From positions 806,001 through 870,000 of the forward strand of contig OY101120.1 of assembly GCA_956465555.1 (NCBI GenBank): a stretch of DNA of 64,000 bases, written 5' to 3'. This stretch comes from Nitzschia sp. pyKryTriq1 (taxonomy: Eukaryota > Bacillariophyta > Bacillariophyceae > Bacillariales > Bacillariaceae). Numbering within the stretch: the first letter of the stretch is position 1; the number at the start of each line of letters is the position of its first letter. Positions 41,975 through 52,302 of this stretch are shown here, piece after piece. The notes under the pieces are model-generated. The model was not told where the DNA came from. It did not search any database and saw nothing but the letters and a program-made list of their open reading frames with translations. Made by a program: the position numbers and the translations under genes.

Positions 41975-42765
41975 GATTTATTTGACAAAGGACAAGATGG
42001 AATTCAACGTAGAATATTGTGGGGAACGAAATGATGTGATGAGAATTGGAATGTCACGAATGAGAAGAAGAGAAACAAAAGATGAGATCGGAGGATGAAT
42101 GATGTGTGAAGTGATGAGCGATACTGTGATGGGCCGGCGGACGCGTTGGTGTGCTCATTTACATATGCCTCATGTAACGTTTTCAGAGTCGTACGAGACG
42201 ACTCATTTCATGTGGTTGTTCTGTAGAAGTTAGTAGAATAGTACGTGTACGGCGCGCCTGTCGTCGGCCCGAAGATCTTTCCTACTGTACACGTACTCCG
42301 TCCGAAACACGGTGCTCTCCACAGGTGTTGCCAAGGATAGCTGGTAAGTAAGATACAAGTACACGTATCTACATAATAGAAGTTACGAGAGGAGTTCTCT
42401 CCTCCTACTGTACATAATATTAGGAGTCGTCCGAACTCTAGTATGTGGTAGGCCGACCTACAGTAGTACTGGGATGCATTCTGGAGCAAATCGAACGGCT
42501 AGCTAGACAAAGAGCAGAGAGGTACCGTAGTACAAGTAACAGGGCTAATACTTGTTGGAACGCCAAATCAGAAGTAATGCAGATGGATGGTACATGCTAT
42601 GTTGAAATTATTTCCCAAGAAAATTACAGTAGGGTGGTCATTATCCAAAGATGATGCGATGGTGGTAAGCGAAGAATGAGGTGATCTCACCCTGCATTCT
42701 ACAATTGGAAACTGGTCTTCCATAGGTCAGTGACATTGATTCTTGGCAGGGTAGTTTGAAAGTTA
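41975..42765. other. Intergenic between Cys-rich paralogues
   Basis: No gene is supported. A few GTAC-containing words occur at ~42240-42365 and ~42455-42545, weaker than elsewhere. Confidence 0.45.
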
Positions 42766-44166
42766 TCATAGTTGTTCGGCGTAAATGCAGCTTGCAACTG
42801 CCGGGGCGGAAGTGTCCACCAAGACTGGCTCGAAAGTCACGTCCGTGCAAGTTTCATTAACTGAAGGACAGCTGAAGCCTGAGAAGCAAAGGTCTTGGTG
42901 GTATTGTTCTGGGTCAACGCAGAAAGCAGGTGTTTTGAACAGAGTAAAGCCTTCACCTTGGAGTTCGCCGCCACATCCTCTGGCAATATCTAGTCCTTGA
43001 ACCAAAATGCCTTCAGGCTCACATGTGAACCCGCTCATATCAACATCCAGTGTCTTTGCGTCTAAAACTAGCTGCTCAACGGTATTACCAAAGCACCAGA
43101 AGCCCAACTCGATAAGAACGCGTCCGTCTTCTGAGGTTGGATCAGGATTGGTGCAGACGATTACTTGACTTCCAATTGGTGTATGACAGAAGTCGACTTC
43201 CTCTACTATCTGGGGAAGTCCACCGTCCCGGCAGCTGATTTCAATGTCAGGGACTCTCCAGTCACACAGGAATCCTTGGTCTGAGAATGTCCACGTGAGC
43301 GCATGAAATGATGCCAGTGATGATGGATTAAAGCTGAAATTGGTGAGGTCTTGATGAATCTCCGGGGTGGAGCACTCTTCCCTTTCATCGTATGCCGTGA
43401 TAGACATAGCTCCAATAAAAGCTGAACAATCCATTCCGGTACAGCCATTCTTTGAAGTACAAAATGCAGCTCCGTCCACGAGACCAGGCTCTCCTTCGGT
43501 ACAAGCATAGGATTGATCCAAACTTACGGCTCCTACGTTCGGATCTTTACAGAAGCGTCCAAGAGACGAAGCAGCAACCGCAGTTCCACCAAAGTCCTGC
43601 CCGTCGAACTTCGTGCACTCGGTCGCTTCACTAGGTAACGTTCTTGCAGTCGCAGTGAGATGCCAATGTGTGTTACCAACGCATTGGAACTCAACTATCG
43701 CATCATCCTCCTTTTCTATCTGCGAACACTTGACCACGTCTAGAGCCAACTCCTCGCAGTCTGCGTTCGAAAGTTCTTGAAGAAGCAAAATACCTCCACT
43801 CATACACTTAATAATGGTTCGAGGTGCTCCAAATCGACATCCATCGCTAGTGGCTCCCCACTGATACTGGTAAAATGCTGTTCTAGTGTCTGATTCAGGT
43901 AAAGGATTTCCAACTGGAGCCACTGGAGGCGGTGTTGGAAGAGGGGTTGGGCGTGGATTTGGAACAGGGGTTGGGCGTGGATCAAGAGGTGCCGGGCTTG
44001 AATTTGGTGGAGTGCCAGAAAACATCTGGAAGAAAGGACTAAACTTGAATTCATCATCTTGCGGGGGCTGAGTTGTCCCGGTGCTGTTGAGCAGGTGCAT
44101 AAAGTCAGGCAAGGCCGACACGGACTTTGCGAGAAGAAAACATAATAGGACGATCGACTCTTTCAT
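42766..44166 (-). CDS. Secreted Cys-rich protein with two W-C-GG-C modules
   Basis: A 466-residue protein from the Met at 44166, which gives a standard signal peptide (MKESIVLLCFLLAKSVSA); the frame is open to 44241. A Pro-rich linker with DPRPTPVPNPRPTPLP follows. Then come two copies of one module. Copy 1: YQWGATSDGC, IIKCMSGG, C, C, FQCVGN, C. Copy 2: LTWTFSDQGFLC, IEISCRDGG, C, VC, FWCFGN, C, GCGGE, FCVDPEQY. Copy 2 matches the module of the neighbouring gene best. The tail ends ASCIYAEQL. Function unknown; a wall or extracellular matrix protein is likely from signal, Pro linker and Cys pattern. Confidence 0.72.
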   Translation of the reverse strand: MKESIVLLCFLLAKSVSALPDFMHLLNSTGTTQPPQDDEFKFSPFFQMFSGTPPNSSPAPLDPRPTPVPNPRPTPLPTPPPVAPVGNPLPESDTRTAFYQYQWGATSDGCRFGAPRTIIKCMSGGILLLQELSNADCEELALDVVKCSQIEKEDDAIVEFQCVGNTHWHLTATARTLPSEATECTKFDGQDFGGTAVAASSLGRFCKDPNVGAVSLDQSYACTEGEPGLVDGAAFCTSKNGCTGMDCSAFIGAMSITAYDEREECSTPEIHQDLTNFSFNPSSLASFHALTWTFSDQGFLCDWRVPDIEISCRDGGLPQIVEEVDFCHTPIGSQVIVCTNPDPTSEDGRVLIELGFWCFGNTVEQLVLDAKTLDVDMSGFTCEPEGILVQGLDIARGCGGELQGEGFTLFKTPAFCVDPEQYHQDLCFSGFSCPSVNETCTDVTFEPVLVDTSAPAVASCIYAEQL

Positions 44167-44829
44167 GGTAATCTTTTTCAAATAATTATTCAAAAGTATT
44201 GGTTTTGTTGGTAATTCAGATGAGATGAATGAATGGTGCATTCGTAGTATGGATACCGTGCAATACCAATAGCAGTTGGTATTGTATTTCGTATTGGCGT
44301 CGAAAACGGAAAGAGGTTGGAGGGCAGTGCAAAAAGTGAGGTGGGGTCAACTCGGAACAGCCGTTTCCCAATACTTTAGACATAACGACTCCTTTATTTT
44401 CTCCATACATGAGGATCTCATTTATACTGCCGGCCCGCTTGTTCGTGCATGGCCGGCTGGAGTGAGGAGATGATGATTATTGATGATGATGATTATTCGG
44501 CCAGCGCACCGCGCTCCCATGCGCGCCCCGCCCCCCCCCCGCGGCACCCCTCCGGGGGACGGAGACACCCCCCCCCCCGCCCCGCCCGCCCGACGACCCC
44601 AAGACCCAATCGCGTCTAGAGCCCCGCCCTGCGCCCCAACACGTGCAATCAAGTCAAGAATAAAGGAGAAACGTTCTTCATCGATCCGATCCTTTATCCT
44701 TATTTTCATTCATTCTTCATTCTTGCCATATTTTTTCTCCGGAAGAGTGAAGAATGAAGAGTGCGAAGCAGATGACATCTGTTACGATCCAATTTCAAAA
44801 TTGCAGTAGCATATGTTTCTATTCACAAC
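44167..44829. other. Divergent spacer with an extreme C-rich tract
   Basis: Between the Cys-rich gene and the RBR ligase gene. From about 44518 to 44640 the plus strand is nearly all C/G (runs of C10 and C11), so the minus strand carries G runs able to form quadruplexes. Outside it I see ordinary AT-rich spacer. Confidence 0.5.
44518..44640 (-). promoter_or_regulatory. G-run tract, possible quadruplex
   Basis: On the minus strand there are many runs of three or more G (two with ten or more). This favours G-quadruplex or, on the C strand, i-motif formation in the shared promoter region. A regulatory effect is inferred only. Confidence 0.35.
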
Positions 44830-47800
44830 ATGACATCCGAAGAAACGCTAAGCAGCGATGTCGCTTCCTTGGTTCGAGTCCGAAATCGACTCTCCAGTTC
44901 TCCAGACAATCAGCAACTGCCGAAGATCTTGTCAGCGCTTCTTCCCAAGTTGCTGACTCGGCTAGAAGCCAGCCTTTCGGTGCAATCGTATGACAGCCCG
45001 CGATGCAAAGATCTGACTCTACTGGCGCAGGAACACATCAATGGGATTCTTCTCCATGGCTTGGAGCGACTACGGGGAAACCCAGATTTGCCAAGCAGCT
45101 CTATTATCAGCGCGGTGCTTCCATTCTTGGAATCAAAGAATTCAGTGCTTGGAACGTGGGCACTCATCTATATTCAGGGAGGCATCTCACGTTGTACATC
45201 AGACACGTTACCAGCGGACACTGTTCCTACCTTGATTCAATCCATTGATCAGTTGCACGCTGGTATAAACGTCCTTCCTTGCAAGACAAGTCTCGCTCGA
45301 CTGACAAGTACGAGCTGGATGCTGCTGGACTGCATAATGATGAGCGTGGGTTTGAAGCCACTGATAGATTGGGACTTGGATGTTTTTGATGGGAAAGCCT
45401 CGAACTGGGAGATACAGTCCTCGGACTCTTGGGGATCACTCGTGTCGGAACGGGCCATTTCCGCCGCAGCTATCGATGGAACAGGGGTATTTCATCTGTT
45501 GCTGGATCTGCTTTTGTTCTGGCCGAACGAACCAGCACTGCATTCTGGACTGTCAGTAGATGGTGAAAGTCGCCTTTGTCATCGAAGTCGGATCCCTGAA
45601 GAAGAGCAGTTGACAATTCGGGCCCAGCGGCGTGGAAATAGAAGATTCACAGCCGAAGATAAGTGGAGCGACATGGCGCACAGCTACCTCCGACAGCTGA
45701 AGCTTGTGAGTCTTCGGTACGCAATATGGCCGCGCAAGGGTGGTATGTTCCAACAATCCAATTCCGACAGGGCTCTTGTACTTGCAGTCATAACGGCTTG
45801 TAACAATTCCATGCATGGTCGACTTTCTGCCGACTACATCAACGAGTTGAGCAACAAAGAGAACCTTCAGAAACAAGCCAAAGGGTTGTTTTGTGTACCG
45901 TCGTCGAAATATTCTTTGAATGTTGCCTATGTGTTGCTCATTTTGATGGTCGGTGATCAGCGCGCCAATCCACTTTTGCAGAGCTTTGAAAAACGGTGTC
46001 ATCGAACTCCTTGGACAGCGATTCTTGGCACGACCCCGAGCCAAGAGTCCCGGCAACGCCCTCCGCTGCCTACGGCGGTTTCATCTAGAGCTGTGGCATT
46101 TCTTTTAAACAATCGTTTGTCGCTCAGTGATCCCGACAAAAATAGAGATGAAGTACAGTTGCTCGTGGATTTGACGGGTCTGCTGGCAAGTCGGCCTGAG
46201 GGTGATGGAAGTTTGCGCTCAAGCGATGAAAGAAAGTATTCCAAGTTCTGGGGTGTGCAGTTGATTCACGCGTTTTTCGAGCATCTCGGATTATCACCAG
46301 CGGTCACGAACGGAGAAGGGGATGAATGGTCAAGTTCTCGTACGACTTGCCTTGATGTGGCTGTCGAGGTTATTTCAATAGTGGTCGAAGTTGGGGAATC
46401 AAATGTGGAGCAACCACGTGTTGCGAATCGACAATTGCCGGGGGGCGCCGAGGTGCCGTTTCCGCGACGACATGATTTGAACAGAATGTTGAATGCTCAT
46501 CGAGCATCACTGAAGCGTCGAAAGTTAGGAGCGGATGATGCGATTCGTGCGCGACAAATTGCATATGAAGTTATCGGAACATCTGCAGTCCATAGTATCA
46601 GTAGAGAGAGCCGTCCTTTTGAGTTGCCTGTTTGTTTGCTACGATGTTCTATCTATGAAGACGACTATATGCAACACTACGTTTCAAAGGCCAATACTGC
46701 ACTTCTTGATGTTTACAATCAATACATTCAAGCCAAAGAGTGGGGGAAATTGTCAGGGAAGACTCATGTTGATGGAACCGAGAGCTCTCTTCAACAACTT
46801 GCTGTTCCACTGTTGCCTGCGCTTCTAGATGCTGTGTGTTCTGATGGATCTAGTGCGCGTCTGGTGGCGATTGAATGGATTCGGAGGTTTCTGTACGTGA
46901 TGGATGTTGAAGCGGCGTGGTATCTTCTAAATTTCCTCGAACACGATCCTGACTCACAAGTATCAGCAGCAGCAAAAAAGGCTTCTGAGAACATTGACAG
47001 TCGTCCAGAGAGTAAAAAGTATGAAAATATTTCGATCGTTTTCTTGAACAGGTCCACAAGTGAGGATATACAGGAACTCAAATCCATGTTGAAGGCCTGT
47101 CTGCTCGACGTGTCAAATGATCTTGACATCACACATGACATGGCTGCTGTACTTCTGTTCGATTTCAAATGTTCGCCCACAAACGTAGCTGCCTCGTACC
47201 GAGGGAGCCAACAGGAGACACTGGAAAAGAGTGGTCTAGTCAATTATTCAAGTCCAGACAAGACGTTGCCGGCTGATCTCGTCTGTGGAATTTGCTATGA
47301 TTCCATCGTTGCAAGAGATGAGGCGTATTCTGTGGATTGTGGCCATGAATTCTGTCGAGATTGCTGGATGGCTTACCTGGAGACAGCGGGTGGCGATAAA
47401 AAATTCGGTGCTTTGGAGGTTCGGTGCCCGCAACAAAAATGTGATTCCCGAGTCCTTCCTCGGCATTTGCAAGCAATATCTCCTCGGTTGCGACAAGACT
47501 GGGACGATACATACTTTCGGGCCTTTTTGGAGATGGATCAGAGTTGCCGTGCATGTCCCGGCTTGAATTGTCCGTGTGTTGCGGTCGTTGAGGGGCGTGG
47601 AACGAGCAGTCAACCGGTTTCATGCACTTGCATTCAATGCAAAGCCTCCTTTTGCTTCCGTTGTGGAGAGGGGCCTCACCAGCCTGCTTCTTGCGCAGCA
47701 ATCACCGAGTGGACCAGGATTCAAGCCAAGTCGGATTTTTGGGTTCGAAAAAACTCCAAGCCATGTCCTAGCTGTCATGCTCCAATCGAGAAAAATCAGG

Positions 47801-48417
47801 GTTGCAACCATATGACATGTACCTGTGGTGTCCAATTTTGTTGGTTGTGTCTCACGCAGCTGAGTCGACATTCAGAGAATCACACGTGTAATCGTTACGA
47901 TCCCACCGATGACGCCAATGACGATCATGAACGACGAGCTTTGTTTGTCGCAGAGCGTTATGACGCACACTTACAGGCAGAGCAGTTTGCTGAAAGTCAA
48001 TATAAAACGACGAAAGAAAAGCCTGAAAAGCTGGTTGAAATTTTCTGGTTCTTGACTCAAGAAGATGAAGATCGCCTGAATGACGCTTTGCTAACTTTAT
48101 GCAAAGCTCGGAAATTCCTTCGTAACTCTTACGTTGCTTCTTTTGGCCTTCGCGACCATCCAGGACTATTGGAGACTCTAGAGAACTATCAATCTGCCCT
48201 TGAAATGTTGACGGAGCGGCTCAGTCAGCTCACCGAAACTAACTTGCAAAGATTTTATTTGGAGAAGGGGGAGTATGGGGTGAAAGCTCACTTTCATGGG
48301 TTGGGATTTTATACTGTGTCTGTGTCCAACTATATGGATCGTTTCAATGCCGCGTTGTGGCCATCGACTCTTCAGCTGACGTCGATGACGGAAAAACGGA
48401 GAGAAGTGATTCAATGA
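44830..48417 (+). CDS. Large RBR (RING-IBR-RING) E3 ubiquitin ligase, Ariadne-like
   Basis: A 1195-residue single-exon gene. The first ~800 residues are largely helical with no domain I can name, possibly ARM/HEAT-like repeats. RING1 begins at C819 (CGICYDS ... CGHEFCRDCW), then the IBR (CIQC ... CFRCGEGPH), then RING2 CPSCHAPIEKNQGCNHMTC. C992 in the GCNHM block is the expected catalytic Cys that accepts ubiquitin, as C357 in HHARI. After the RBR comes an Ariadne-type helical region (YDAHLQAEQFAESQY, FWFLTQEDEDRL, LCKARKFLRNSYVASFG), which in relatives inhibits the ligase until bound by a neddylated cullin. The long N-terminus recalls CUL9 but lacks a visible cullin domain. Its 3' end overlaps the convergent gene by 74 bp. 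Confidence 0.88.
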   Translation: MTSEETLSSDVASLVRVRNRLSSSPDNQQLPKILSALLPKLLTRLEASLSVQSYDSPRCKDLTLLAQEHINGILLHGLERLRGNPDLPSSSIISAVLPFLESKNSVLGTWALIYIQGGISRCTSDTLPADTVPTLIQSIDQLHAGINVLPCKTSLARLTSTSWMLLDCIMMSVGLKPLIDWDLDVFDGKASNWEIQSSDSWGSLVSERAISAAAIDGTGVFHLLLDLLLFWPNEPALHSGLSVDGESRLCHRSRIPEEEQLTIRAQRRGNRRFTAEDKWSDMAHSYLRQLKLVSLRYAIWPRKGGMFQQSNSDRALVLAVITACNNSMHGRLSADYINELSNKENLQKQAKGLFCVPSSKYSLNVAYVLLILMVGDQRANPLLQSFEKRCHRTPWTAILGTTPSQESRQRPPLPTAVSSRAVAFLLNNRLSLSDPDKNRDEVQLLVDLTGLLASRPEGDGSLRSSDERKYSKFWGVQLIHAFFEHLGLSPAVTNGEGDEWSSSRTTCLDVAVEVISIVVEVGESNVEQPRVANRQLPGGAEVPFPRRHDLNRMLNAHRASLKRRKLGADDAIRARQIAYEVIGTSAVHSISRESRPFELPVCLLRCSIYEDDYMQHYVSKANTALLDVYNQYIQAKEWGKLSGKTHVDGTESSLQQLAVPLLPALLDAVCSDGSSARLVAIEWIRRFLYVMDVEAAWYLLNFLEHDPDSQVSAAAKKASENIDSRPESKKYENISIVFLNRSTSEDIQELKSMLKACLLDVSNDLDITHDMAAVLLFDFKCSPTNVAASYRGSQQETLEKSGLVNYSSPDKTLPADLVCGICYDSIVARDEAYSVDCGHEFCRDCWMAYLETAGGDKKFGALEVRCPQQKCDSRVLPRHLQAISPRLRQDWDDTYFRAFLEMDQSCRACPGLNCPCVAVVEGRGTSSQPVSCTCIQCKASFCFRCGEGPHQPASCAAITEWTRIQAKSDFWVRKNSKPCPSCHAPIEKNQGCNHMTCTCGVQFCWLCLTQLSRHSENHTCNRYDPTDDANDDHERRALFVAERYDAHLQAEQFAESQYKTTKEKPEKLVEIFWFLTQEDEDRLNDALLTLCKARKFLRNSYVASFGLRDHPGLLETLENYQSALEMLTERLSQLTETNLQRFYLEKGEYGVKAHFHGLGFYTVSVSNYMDRFNAALWPSTLQLTSMTEKRREVIQ

Positions 48418-49834
48418 ATTCGTCAATCTCAGCCTGAGTGTTTGTATAGGAGATCGATGCACGCACCAAATCTGGAACTGTAGTCTTTGCCGAATCGAGC
48501 GGAGTTGAAGTTGCAGGTACCAAACTAAGCTCAAAGCCCCTATCTTGCAATGTCTCTTTTAGCGAACTGGATTCCATTGCGGCAGAGTAGAAGGTAACAA
48601 TACCACAGCTCGAACTGCCTTCATGGTGGACATGAATATTCGAAATCGACGTGAGTCGATTTCTGAGGTATCTTGAAAGTGAAGCACAGTCATGTTGTAT
48701 CTTAGTCAACGATATTTCGAGTGCATATTCGACTGCCTTCCCGAATCCTAAACGACTAGCTGCACTTGATTCCCAGAATTCGAACCTCCTCGCATCGGAT
48801 CTTGGCGTAAATTCTAGCAAATCCTGGATCGCATCACCATCAATGTACGATGAGGGAACTTTTCTAATGGGGACACCGAAGTGATCCACGTGGCTTGGTA
48901 TCAAAGACTCCAGCAAGTTTGAGGCAACATAAAGGAAGCCAGTCCCCCTTGGTCCGCGAAGATATTTTCGGCCGGTCGAAACCAAAGCGTGACATTGAAT
49001 GTCCTCAACATTTACTTCGAGCTGACCCACCGCTTGACAAGCATCTACCAAGTAATATATTGGAGACTGATTCTCATTACCTGAATTGTAGTGAGTTATG
49101 AGCGACCCAATTTTCTCTACCGGGTTCACAATGCCAGAATTGGTGGGAACTTGCGTTATACAGGCGATGGCAATCCTCGCAGGATCTAACATTACCTTAG
49201 TCCCGTCAATGGGATCGGTATATTCGTAGCCTCCTGCCAGCATCCTTTCGAGCACCTGCACATCCACCATTCCACTCCCCATTATCTGGGTGCTCGATGG
49301 TATCGATAATACTGTCCATCTGTGTGTGCGCGCCCATTGGCAAGCAGCCACAACGTTGGCAGCATACTCAGCATCGCAGATGAGAATGACATCCCGATGT
49401 TCTCTTTGTTCGCGAAGTTGCTTTTCTGCCATAGCATAGAAAGCTCGAGTCCATGCGACTGTGGCACTCTCTGTCAAGGCAATCTCTCTCGCGCTCTTTG
49501 CGTGAATAAGATTGGCGATGTGTTGATATATACCATCAATCTCGTTTGACACAACGTCAGCTGCCGCATATCCCCCGATTCTTTGTTCTAGCTCGATATG
49601 CTGCTGAACTCGATCTAAAACAATTTGAGGTGAGGGGGAGGCTCCCGCATGGTTGAGTTGACATAGCATGCCGTTTGTGCCAAGACCAGTACTGGTATCG
49701 GTAGTGCCATACCTCTGGCTGGTCCTTTTACGAAGAGAAGAGCCCACCATCGATCGTTGTTGACTACTACGAATATTCAAAGTATTTGTTTTCGTGCTTG
49801 TAGCGACGAGGAGATGCCAAGGCCATCGCATCAT
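48344..49834 (-). CDS. Class V aminotransferase-fold PLP enzyme
   Basis: A 496-residue protein of the aminotransferase class V / cysteine desulfurase fold. The motifs are ESATVAW, CDAEYAANV, CITQVPTNSGIVNPV and YLVDACQAVGQ (Asp and Gln that hold the PLP ring). Next comes STGRKYLRGPRGTGFLYV with the PLP lysine in GRKY, then FEFWESSAASRLG. The GRKYLRGPRGTGFL block is characteristic of the EgtE/isopenicillin-epimerase-like branch, so C-S lyase or epimerase chemistry is as likely as transamination. The first ~45 residues are basic/Ser-rich and may be an organelle leader. The stop codon lies inside the last codons of the RBR gene on the other strand. Confidence 0.85.
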   Translation of the reverse strand: MMRWPWHLLVATSTKTNTLNIRSSQQRSMVGSSLRKRTSQRYGTTDTSTGLGTNGMLCQLNHAGASPSPQIVLDRVQQHIELEQRIGGYAAADVVSNEIDGIYQHIANLIHAKSAREIALTESATVAWTRAFYAMAEKQLREQREHRDVILICDAEYAANVVAACQWARTHRWTVLSIPSSTQIMGSGMVDVQVLERMLAGGYEYTDPIDGTKVMLDPARIAIACITQVPTNSGIVNPVEKIGSLITHYNSGNENQSPIYYLVDACQAVGQLEVNVEDIQCHALVSTGRKYLRGPRGTGFLYVASNLLESLIPSHVDHFGVPIRKVPSSYIDGDAIQDLLEFTPRSDARRFEFWESSAASRLGFGKAVEYALEISLTKIQHDCASLSRYLRNRLTSISNIHVHHEGSSSCGIVTFYSAAMESSSLKETLQDRGFELSLVPATSTPLDSAKTTVPDLVRASISYTNTQAEIDEFIESLLSVFPSSTSAEESMATTRH

Positions 49835-50378
49835 GGAGACGTATGGATCGAGTTATTATTATTGTGGAAACATGGAGAGATGCATGGAATGTCTCGCTGG
49901 ACGCAACAGGATCAAGGATTTTAATTCTTGTAGCTTGTAGCGGTCCCTACTCGTACACAGCGGCAAGTCAACAGTCAACAACTCTTGGATCTTGGATCTT
50001 GCGATGGATCCCTCCTCGTATCGTACTGTAAAACTGTTGAAGCTGAACGCACGTTTGGCAAGTCAAGCGCCAGTACTACTGGGGTACAGTACCTGGTACA
50101 CGTGCGGTACTTACCGGTACAGTATGTACCAGTACAGTACCGGTACCCCGGTACCGGTAGACTGTACTGGTACAAAGTGCCTCGTACATACAGTAGGCCC
50201 CAACTAACCATCAACTCTCTCGGACACTATAGACCGAAACTACCGGGGAAGAAAATAGTGTTGTACTGTATCGTTATCACTACCAGACCGATGATTTGGT
50301 TTCAAACAAATTCAACCTTGACACTGGCAATCTCACAATTTAAAGTACAATTTTGGTTTAAAAGCAGCATTGATATTC
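49835..50378. repeat. Intergenic with dense GTAC palindromes
   Basis: The densest GTAC cluster lies at ~50080-50185: GGTACAGTACCTGGTACACG, TTACCGGTACAGTATGTACC, AGTACAGTACCGGTACCCCG, GTACCGGTAGACTGTACTGG. It lies between the 3' end of the KsgA gene and the 5' end of the class V gene. No gene is supported. Confidence 0.6.
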
Positions 50379-51661
50379 TTATATTCCGTGCTTCAACTTC
50401 CTCCATACTTTCCTTCCCAGTTCTTCTGATTGTCGGTTTCCGTAAATCAGCCTAGTTACCTCTACAAACTGACCCGGGGTGAGTTCCTCAGGTCGTTTGC
50501 TCCCCCAATCGATTGGTAGTTCTTGATTAAGGGCAAACGTGTCGCCTTCATTTCGAAGCTCAATGATACTCTCAGGAAGTGGAAGTGGAGCTGCGTCCAG
50601 TTTCTCTTTTTCGATCCCTTCTAATTTTTTCAACGAATTTCGAATCGTTTTCCGTCGTTGACGGAAGGCCGTAGTGACGACGGTTCGAAAGTCGACCGGA
50701 TCCACCCCCGCCAATCGCTTTCGAAGCCTTGTGGGACCTAGAAAATGCAAACCTACCAACGCACTGTCAACCTTTGGCTGGGGATAAAACACAGTGGGCG
50801 GAATTTTAAAGTGATTCTTCACCTCGGCATACGTTTGGAAGACAACAGAGAGAATACCATAATCCTGTCAAATAATGATATTGGATCCACATTCTGCATT
50901 ATGAGACCTACGAGTTTGCAATATACACCATGGCTCGTACGGAACTATGATTTTCTTACCTTGCAGCTGGTTGGGGCTACCATTCGTTGGGCAACTTCCC
51001 ACTGCATCGTCACAGTTGCAGATTGAACAGCTCCAGAGTGACTGGCATCGGCCAGCGCAAACAAAATCTGACTCGTGATGTAGTAGGGTAGGTTGCCAAT
51101 CACCACCAGCGGATGCCCTTGTTGCTTTGCTAGTTCTGGATAATTTACCTGAAGAACATCTTCATGGTACACCAAGAGATCAGGATATCGGTCGTTCAGA
51201 ATTTCAACGGCTCGCGGGTCGATTTCTATGCATTGCAAAACGTCCGAGCCATAGTTCTCCATGAGACGGTCTGTCAGAGCACCAGCACCGGGACCTAATT
51301 CGATGATAGTATTCAGTGGCTTGCCATCGCGTGTGGCATCTTGATGGAAGGCTCGAATCATTTTGGCGACAGTGTTCGGATCTTTCAGAAAATTCTGACC
51401 CAGCGATTGTTTTGGTTTGAGCTTGCCTGCTGGCAACTGTGGAGTAGCCGTTGAAGAAGTGTCGATTGTGGATGTCACTGTCGAAGTTGAAACAAAAGAA
51501 GGGTCGTCTTCTTCCCATTCCCATTCACCGTCTCCTCCTTGAACCCAACCGAAATGTCCCAGTCGCTGGCGAGTTCCAGGGACTCGGCACGGCGAAAAAC
51601 TCAAGACGACCAAGAGCTGGGAAAATAACAATGCAAGTGTCCATGACTGAAACTTTGTCAT
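50379..51661 (-). CDS. Plastid-type 16S rRNA dimethyladenosine transferase (KsgA/Dim1 family)
   Basis: Two exons, 51661..50960 and 50864..50379, give 395 residues. The 95-nt intron (donor GTAAGA, acceptor TTGACAG) joins APTSCK-DYGILSVVFQ in frame. The leader MTKFQSWTLALLFSQLLVVLSF ends with S21-F22, an ASAFAP-type signal, and is followed by a Ser/Thr-rich transit part. KsgA motifs: SLGQNFLKD, ELGPGAGALT (AdoMet site), IEIDPRAVEIL, GNLPYYITS (catalytic NLPY), QWEVAQRMVA and the DYG loop. The family dimethylates two adjacent adenosines near the 3' end of small-subunit rRNA. In plants the plastid form is PFC1. Plastid location is inferred from the leader. Confidence 0.9.
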
Positions 51662-52302
51662 GTTGTTTCAGAAGGATGCTTTAAATAAAATATAGTGTGA
51701 GGCTGAAAGTTCCTGTTTATCTGGCGTTCTGTCTGCTCATGGCCCAAGCAAGATGCTACTACTGTATGGGTTTCATGTATGTTCAATGTTGGATGTTGAT
51801 GGGTTCTTCGTTCTTTCTTCTCTTGTTCTTTCTTCATGCAAAACGCCGAAGAAAAAAAGTGATGGCTGATGGCCGGCGGGGCGATGGCGGGTGCGATGCT
51901 AGTGGTACTTGTAGTCGTACGACTAACAGACTTGATTCGAAGCCGACTCATTCGACCGATACCACACCCGGCACCCCGCAGGACGCAGGAACGACCGTGA
52001 ATGGGAACTAACTATACGCGTATGCATCCTACTCAGTAGCTACATGGGAATACGTTGCCCCTGAAGCCACACATCTATGTTCTCTTTCTGGTGAGATTAT
52101 AGACCCTCTCCCCCTGTGTATATTTTTTAAAAATAAGTTTATTTTTCGATGGTGAAATGAACATTCCACAACTACTCGGATGACGATCTCTAAATACATT
52201 GTTGAAGTCTTCCTCTCTTGGCAATGTACAGTAGTGATTGAAGGACTGCTTTGTTCAAATGTTGAACTCTATTAGAGCATTTAGAACTCAAGTGACTTGA
52301 GC
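51662..52302. other. Intergenic, nothing recognised
   Basis: 5' flank of the KsgA gene; only simple TTCTTTCTTC sequence is seen (~51808-51840). No gene is supported. Confidence 0.45.

Noticed and set aside
44871-44881. GGTTCGAGTCC, a match to the tRNA B-box
   Set aside because: It lies inside the first codons of the RBR ligase and no A-box or cloverleaf can be drawn around it.
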